Assembly: GCA_030544235.1 (NCBI GenBank)
Contig: CM060469.1
Coordinates: 20,524,517 to 20,588,516, forward strand
Direction: 5' to 3'
Length of the DNA stretch: 64,000 nucleotides
Source of the DNA: Lepturacanthus savala
Lineage: Eukaryota > Chordata > Actinopteri > Scombriformes > Trichiuridae
The translations under genes and the position numbers were made by a program. Shown here one piece after another: positions 57,491 through 64,000 of the stretch. The notes beneath the pieces were generated by a model, which made no database searches, was not told the origin of the DNA, and saw only the letters and a program-made list of their open reading frames with translations. Each line of letters starts with the position of its first letter. The stretch's first letter is position 1.

Positions 57491-60400
57491 CAGGTTCAGC
57501 ATAAAGGGGGCATCACCAGCTATTAGGATACAGGGCATGTAACCTTTTCCTCAGTAGCAATTAAAATCTTCACTCATATTTTGGTAAATAAATGACACAA
57601 ATTGAAATTGTTTTTGGTTCAATTGCATTACTATATATTGTATCTATAATCAATATGTGAGGTGAAGAAGAGTAAAAACTACTCCACTTACAACATTATC
57701 TCTGATGTCTAGCAAGAATACTTCTCCATAAATCCACTTAGAAATCATGTGACAGGATGTAGAGCTGTAATGATTAATCGGCTAGTTACTATTTTGTTAA
57801 TCGTCAACTATTTTTATAATCGATTAATCCATTTGAGTTATTTTTAAGACTAAAATGTAACTAAAATTCTCTGGTTCCAGCTCCTCAAATCTGATTATTT
57901 TCTGGTATCTTCTTCTACAGTGGGCCCCTATCCATGCCAGTGCATGAATTGCATAACTGGACTAAACCATTTTGCACTACGAAGAGGGGGCTCCAGGATG
58001 TCCAATATAGTACTGTGGCACAAAAATTATTCTCTAATGTTATCAATATATTTGACACCATATTAAACTATGATACCAATTAACCGGAAGGCACAATTCA
58101 TTTATTCATCAAAATAAAAAAAAGATTTTCATGGGCCCTCTCTCTACTCGGACCCTGGGTAGTCAGGTCCACTTTTCCCACCACTACCATACCCATGGGG
58201 AGGGGCTGACAGGTGGGGTGTGGTGGATGCTGATTGGGCTCAGGTGGAGTCAGTTGTTTAATCAGTCTCTTTGTCTGCCTGTCACCTTTTGGTGGGCCTG
58301 GATGCAGACAGGAAGCTGGAGAGAAAATGAAAATAAAGTGTTTGTACACTTTATAAAACCTATATTCAGCTGTGAGTCTGTTTGGGTCCTGATAGTATCA
58401 AGAATTTTGTTTTATTTTTTTTCAGAATTTACCTGAGAATCATCACATCTGTAATTTTAAGAAGAAAATGTCCAAATGCCCCAGCTTGGTTCCAGATTGT
58501 CAAATCAGTTTATTTTCTGTTTTTTAGTCTTCTATAATAGTAAACTGATGATCTTTTGGTTGTGGCATTTTAGGTTGAATCTCAAGCTATAGGAAACAGT
58601 GATTGACATTTGACACCATTTTATTACCCCAAAACAATTAATCGATGAATCATGCTAATAATCAATAGATCAATCTGCAATCAGAATAGTTGTTAGTTGC
58701 AGCCCTATTCACAAACAGTTTTTTGTTGCAGTTAGCATGTTGATTACTGCAGCTGTAATTATTGCTGTGGAGGAAAATAAGCCACATACAGATTAAAATC
58801 TTGGTAATGTTAAAATCATTTCACATAGGACTTTAATTAGCATATGATAATTAGAATTTGGATCTGATCCAGATATCAGAATAATCTGTTGTCTCATTTG
58901 AAGCAGCCGGATGTTTTTATTGTTGTTCAGGCTCTGCTGCTGGAAAATTATCCAGACATCAAATCTCTAAATATGGCCAGAGGAGGAACATCACAGCATC
59001 AACAGCAGCTGGCTCTTAAAGGGCCGATGTCTACATGTCAGACCGAGCAGAAAAAGGTCAAAGTTTAAGAGTCTGAACACCTCCCTCCATCAAAAATCAC
59101 TTTATAGTTTTAAACAACGGACTTTTGCTTTATTTGGTTTAAAATAAAGACAATCCTTCACTTTCTCTTCCTTCTGTCTCCCACACACTTTGCTGCTTTT
59201 CTCTCCCTGGACTTTACACACACTCCTCGCTGACCTTCGGATCGCAGCTCGCCTCTGCAGCCCTGAGCGTTGCCTCGTTGCCGTGGCGACGCAGCTGTAC
59301 CGCTTGTGGCCGGATAAACAGCAGCAGCTGGTTCCAATTGTGCTGTGTCACTGTGTGTGTGTGTGTGTCCTCTCATTAAGGCAGCAAGCCCACACTCCTT
59401 CAGTCATCTGTCTTCTTCTTCTCCTGGGAGAACAAGGTGAAACCCCTCCTCCTCCTCCTCCTCCTCTTCTTCCTGCTCTTCCTCTCTCCTAATTTCGTGC
59501 ACCCCCCTTCCTCTTGTTCCTCTCTTCTTCTCTGCTGCCCCTCTCTCTCTCCTCCCTTCCTTTTATTTTCTCATCTTTTCATTTAAAGGGCACATACTGT
59601 ATCATCTTTTGTGTAATTCTCTGCTTTAAATATCCTTTTTATATTTTTCTCTTATGTTGGATGTTAAAGGATTTGTTTATAATTTTTCCAAGTCTGTCTT
59701 TAAAAAAATAGTCAGGAGCCTGAAAGAAAATGAAAAGGGATATTTTTGTTCTGTTCTATTCATACTGACCAATAGAAAATTGTTGACACTGTAAGTGCAT
59801 TAAACATCCACAGTCCTCCTTCTGTGCAAAAATGTATTTAAAAGTTGATCTGAAGCTAATATGAAGCTTCAGCCGCCCAATTAGTCAAATCAAATACTAA
59901 ACAGTCTCTTTAGTGTTTTAGTCACTCTTTTTGTTTCCATACTTCCACTGCAGCTCAACAGGAAAATACTGTCCAAGAAAACACAAAGATTGATGTGAAA
60001 ATGATTATAAATGTGGCAGAAATTCAGCGGATATCACTAACTCAGACTGATGAAGCCTTATGTAAGCTTTAGATCAACTTTATAGGCATTTTTGCACAAA
60101 ATTACTGTCTGGACTCCATGGATTTTGGTCCGCATCACTTAAATTGAATGCATGTTTTAAGGGGATCATTTATGGGGACTGATTACAAGGAGAAAAAACA
60201 TTTTCAATGTTCATACGGACACTAACTGTTGTTTTATGACACACATCATTGTGAACCCATCCTACTCTACATCATCTTCAGCCTCAAGGCCTGATAGCTG
60301 CTGCTTTGTCTGAACTTTGTCAGCTTTGTCAGTCGACTGCTCTTGAAACACACTTGGCTCAAACCAGTGTGAATCTGATAAAATATGCCACTTTGCTTTT

Positions 60401-60513
60401 CTGTGTCTGCAGGCAGAAAAACGTTACTTTGACAAGAGGTGAGCAGGTCGTCACTTAAACTATAGCTGCAGGTGCTGTAGCTCGGTGAAAAGCACCTGTC
60501 TTTCTAAAGGTCC

Positions 60514-60635
60514 GGTAAAACGTCCCATTTAATGGTACTAAAACGCTGGAAAAAAATGTCCCATTTAACGGCACTAAAATGTTGGTAAAAATGTCCCATT
60601 TCACAGCAGTATAATGCCAACAAAAATATCCAGTT
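60514..60635 (+). repeat. Minisatellite, three to four units of about 35 bp
   Basis: Units start at about 60514, 60548 and 60584. Each has a GG(T)AAAA start, 'tgtcccattt' and a 'ctaaaa'-like tail. A fourth, decayed unit begins at about 60619. Confidence 0.8.
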
Positions 60636-61534
60636 AGTGGACTTGAACAGTGCAATCGAAGCATCCACACAAACCTGCCTCCTGTTAAGGAGCCAATTCA
60701 CCTCATAAAATAAAATAATAAAATAAAATCACATGATATTGACATCATCTGAAATTACCAGCCTGGTTTCACCAAATTAATTTGGCACCATATTTCACAT
60801 CAGATTCAACTCTGAATGTGGTAATGAAGGTGTGGATTGGACAATAAATAAGCAGTTTTAAATTTAAATTCAATTCAATCCCCAAAATATACAGAGAGAG
60901 CTGTAAATGTTCATTATATGTCCCCTTTAATATCATAAGGTGACAAGCTACCTGCTGACTCACTGTCCAGACAGGAAGCTGCCACCACAGTCACAAAAGC
61001 TCCTGCAGCTTGTTGCTAGAACAATATGTTGACAGTTTATTCAAGGAAGCTGCTGGACCATTGACTGCTGTCTCACAGTCCACAAAACATGTCTCTTTAG
61101 TGGAGTAGTTTAAACTCCAGCAGCAGAGCAGGGTTATAGAAAAGTGGATAAATAAATAAATATCATCTCTTTCCTCTGCTTCAACTAACCTCTACGTCAC
61201 TGAACTGTTTCGTTTCCAATTATTATTCATTATGATTATTGATTTTCACTCCTCGACTCTTCCTCTTTAACTTCCTCAGTAACCGTACGATTAATAAACT
61301 TAATTGTCCAAGTTGTGGATTGATTGACTGAGTTAACCAGGGAAATCAATCTGGACTCCTCCCTCAGCTCGTTTTCCTTGGTGCTCTGTGCTCCACTGGT
61401 TTGAAACAGAGCAAAAATGGAGTACGACACCCTGTTGGCTTCTCCTGTCAAAACACGGAGCCTCCCTTTGTCTTCTTAAACATCTGTGTGTGTATTCATG
61501 TGCCTGTCCATGCATGGATGTGAGTGTGTGTGTC

Positions 61535-61541
61535 TGTGACG

Positions 61542-61571
<30 letters not shown>
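61535..61571. repeat. (GT)n microsatellite
   Basis: A short GT run, interrupted at the left by 'gtgacggtg'. A related GT-rich stretch lies at about 61865-61915. Confidence 0.85.
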
Positions 61572-61572
<1 letters not shown>

Positions 61573-64000
61573 TGTTGGAGGGTTAATAAGCACTGTGCTT
61601 CACCTGTGTCCCCCTCAGGACACACGGCCAGACGACTGCGTTTTGTGTGAGTGAATAATTTATAGCTATAAAGAAAATCACAATTTCTTTTCTTTCTCTC
61701 CATAATTGCTTTTTTCCCTGTTGTAAATCTCTTAGTGTAAAACTCTCAAAAAAAACACTAATTATTCTTATTGCCTTTCTGTTCCTGTGCAGTTTAAACA
61801 AATGAGATATGCGATAATAAGTGAGTGGTAACTTGCTCTCTTTCTAAATGCATGTTTTCTTTCTTGTGTGTGTGTTTGACTGTGCTTGTGCGTGTGTGTG
61901 TGTGGGTGTGTGTGTGGCAAACCACACCCATGTGAGAAGTGGAGATCTGCCCAGAAGCCAGTTATTTGGATTCAATAATTGAAGTGATCTCATTGGAGTG
62001 TAGCTCAGCATTTTACGTTATAAAGGCCTCCAGGACATCAGGCCAGGGACAAAGGGGACGTTTTATTTTGAAAAACTGACATATTCCCTTCTGTTTGGGC
62101 TGCTCATTTATACTCAAAAGGAGAAGTCGCCTCTGAAAAGGATTCTTTCCAAAGTGGAGATTTTGTTAAGACGCCATTTGCACGTTTACATGTAAACTGA
62201 GAAAACTGGAGGTTTGTGAAGCCAACTTCACAATTTGAGACAAAAGTCGAAAGCACAACACATATTTGTTTACAATTTCAAGTATCTATAGTGATCATGG
62301 AGCAGTCAGAACATTCAGAGCAGCAGTCGCATTTCTGTTGATGCAAACAATTCTCGCCTGTTTGCATTTGCAGATCCAGCTGCTGCATTATGTCCATGAG
62401 CAGAGACGAATGATGCTCGGGGCTCAGCAATAATTCCTTTTTAAAAAATCCATGAGAATATTTAAAGAAAGAGGAAGTGATGAATTGCTGTTTCTTTTCT
62501 TTTTTCTCTCTCTATATATATATTTGGCTTTTATACCTTTATGATAGCAGAGAGAGACAGGACAGAGGGACCATCCTACTGAACCTACTGGATCATTCTT
62601 TCATAACATGAAGGGATGGCCTAAGCTCACCTTTCTTTCTTTATTATATATGTAACAAGGACAATGCATATGAATTAACACTTTGTGACGCACAATTCAT
62701 GTATACCAGATTTAGCTCAGAGCTAATTTCCATCCATAATCCTGATATTAAAAAACAGATAGACAACCCATAAAAAACAACAGATGATCTCTGCTGAAGA
62801 AGCTAACTCAGGGAGCATCACAGCTTCTTTCCTTATTGTTTGTGTAATTTAAACAGCTCCTGTCATGGATGCTGCTCAGGTGATTCAGGGTCATTTCACA
62901 CAGTGAAATAGATGCAGCACACCCTCCAGCTGGTCTGGATCAGGGGAACCACATGTGCATGTCAGAGTAAGAGTTTATTGTAAAAATGTTCAAACCTGGC
63001 CTGTTTGTAAGCAACATGACTTTAATTAGATTTTACAAACTGTTAGTGGAGTTAATTCATGGATGATTGGATTAGGGTTGTGCAATACACTAATTATCTC
63101 TGAGGAGGTCGTAGGAGGAGGTTCAACACCCGACTGCTTTAAATCAGGAGGAGGTTAAACTGACTGAAGGACTGAAGAGTTTGGATGCTTCCCCCTGTGA
63201 GGCCAGTCTGCAGCCAGACTGAGAACAAAGGCACTGTCCATTGAACGTGACTCAAATTTGAAGATTGTGATGGTTTCTTATCTCAACACTATTCTGATTC
63301 TTTTTAAAGATACTGTGCAACACTTAAAACATACAAGACACTCCTCATGTGTGAAACTATATGACAAAACACATACACCATGTTACAAAGTTAAAAATGA
63401 CTACTGTAAAAATAAAAATTGTTTTTAAATCTGATGAAGCTACAGTTGTTTTTCATTTTGTTTTAGGCACAAACTATGGATTTGTTATAGATGGTGAAAG
63501 TGGAGAACTGACAGGAAACAAAAGAAAAAGAAAAGGAGCATAGGTAGATTCAAACTTGGCTGGTTCACATCTTGTCACTGTGTCATCTGGTTTCCTGTTC
63601 TCTGTTCTCTCCTGTGTCTGGTTCCTGTATAATTTTGAAATCTGTTTCTTCTTGTGTTTCTTGTTGCCTGATGTGTTTCACCTGTGTGTCGTTCCTCACT
63701 TGCCACCAGTCAGTCATTAGTTCTTTGTGTATTTAAGTTGTTTGAGTCTTGTTGTCAGGTTGTCTGTGTTTCCTCTCAGTGCTGCACGCTGTAAGTTTAT
63801 CCTGGCAAACAAAAAGCCTTTTCTGCTGCCTGTCTTCACAACACAACCTTGACATCTTTAGAACCAATTAGAACTGCTGTGTTGTCTGGCCATGTTAAAA
63901 ATCAGAAGCAATTATGTCAAAAATGAAAAAAGAAAGCTAGAGAAAATCATTTAAAACATCTCTTCATGCAGTTGACTATTTCTGAAAATTACAAAAAAAA

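Larger units (their letters stand above)
47644..64000. other. Gene-free right third of the window
   Basis: After the nubpl 3' UTR (to about 47950) no ORF or spliced set of ORFs reads like a known domain. Contents, listed separately where clear: AT-rich arrays, a large inverted repeat, (GT)n arrays, duplicated TACTGTAA-rich units, a complete hAT-type element, a Tc1/mariner remnant, and several copies of the TAATCGATTA-type repeat (about 56535-56780, 57755-57910, 58440-58710). Complex, moderately AT-rich stretches at about 52540-52900 and 53740-54060 could be conserved noncoding elements. Coding ORFs over simple repeats were ignored. Confidence 0.6.

Noticed and set aside
58090..58420. Open frames of about 80-100 codons around 'gtcaggtccacttttcccac'
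   Set aside because: No domain and no splice context. The region resembles a degenerate interspersed repeat, but I could not define its ends.
63361..63543. A 60-codon ORF ending in a Lys/Arg-rich tail
   Set aside because: Short, no homology recognised, AT-rich composition typical of noncoding flanks.

Overview
The window is vertebrate nuclear DNA, almost certainly from a teleost fish. Genes are split into small exons with canonical GT-AG introns. The background is AT-rich, with long (CA)n, (GT)n and (AT)n arrays and many degenerate DNA transposons and LINE pieces. All recognised genes have vertebrate orthologues. I rebuilt the gene models by hand from splice sites and reading-frame continuity; no alignment or transcript data were used.

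Layout. 1-5200: a short 5' coding exon of an unidentified minus-strand gene (3162-3174), otherwise intron or intergenic DNA. 5207-9074 (-): snapc1, ten exons. 9958-11399 (+): yipf6, two exons, head-to-head with snapc1 across an 883-bp promoter region carrying a perfect CRE palindrome. 15419-19023 (+): an F-box protein of about 456 aa that I cannot name. 19024-24650: no gene; LINE and hAT fragments. 24651-37228 (-): an 18-exon gene encoding about 1071 aa. 39834-41736 (-): dtd2, the animal tRNA deacylase ATD. 42130-47643 (+): nubpl, eleven exons, the mitochondrial complex I Fe-S assembly P-loop protein, head-to-head with dtd2. 47644-64000: no gene recognised; simple repeats, a large inverted repeat, a complete non-autonomous hAT element, a Tc1/mariner remnant and possible conserved noncoding islands.

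The most interesting object is the 24651-37228 gene. Its reading frame stays open across all 18 exons. It encodes three copies of an integrase-type H2C2 zinc-binding module (like the one in the domesticated Gypsy-integrase gene GIN1). Two copies are followed directly by a THAP zinc finger. An acidic, then Q/P-rich linker follows, and the C-terminus is a complete second copy of the ATD (dtd2) fold. The three ATD exons have the same intron positions and phases as the intact dtd2 gene just upstream on the same strand. This looks like a tandem dtd2 duplicate captured as the tail of a transposon-derived DNA-binding protein. The captured copy has lost the Gly of the terminal Gly-Pro motif and has PQDS in place of PQAT, so it may no longer be a normal deacylase.
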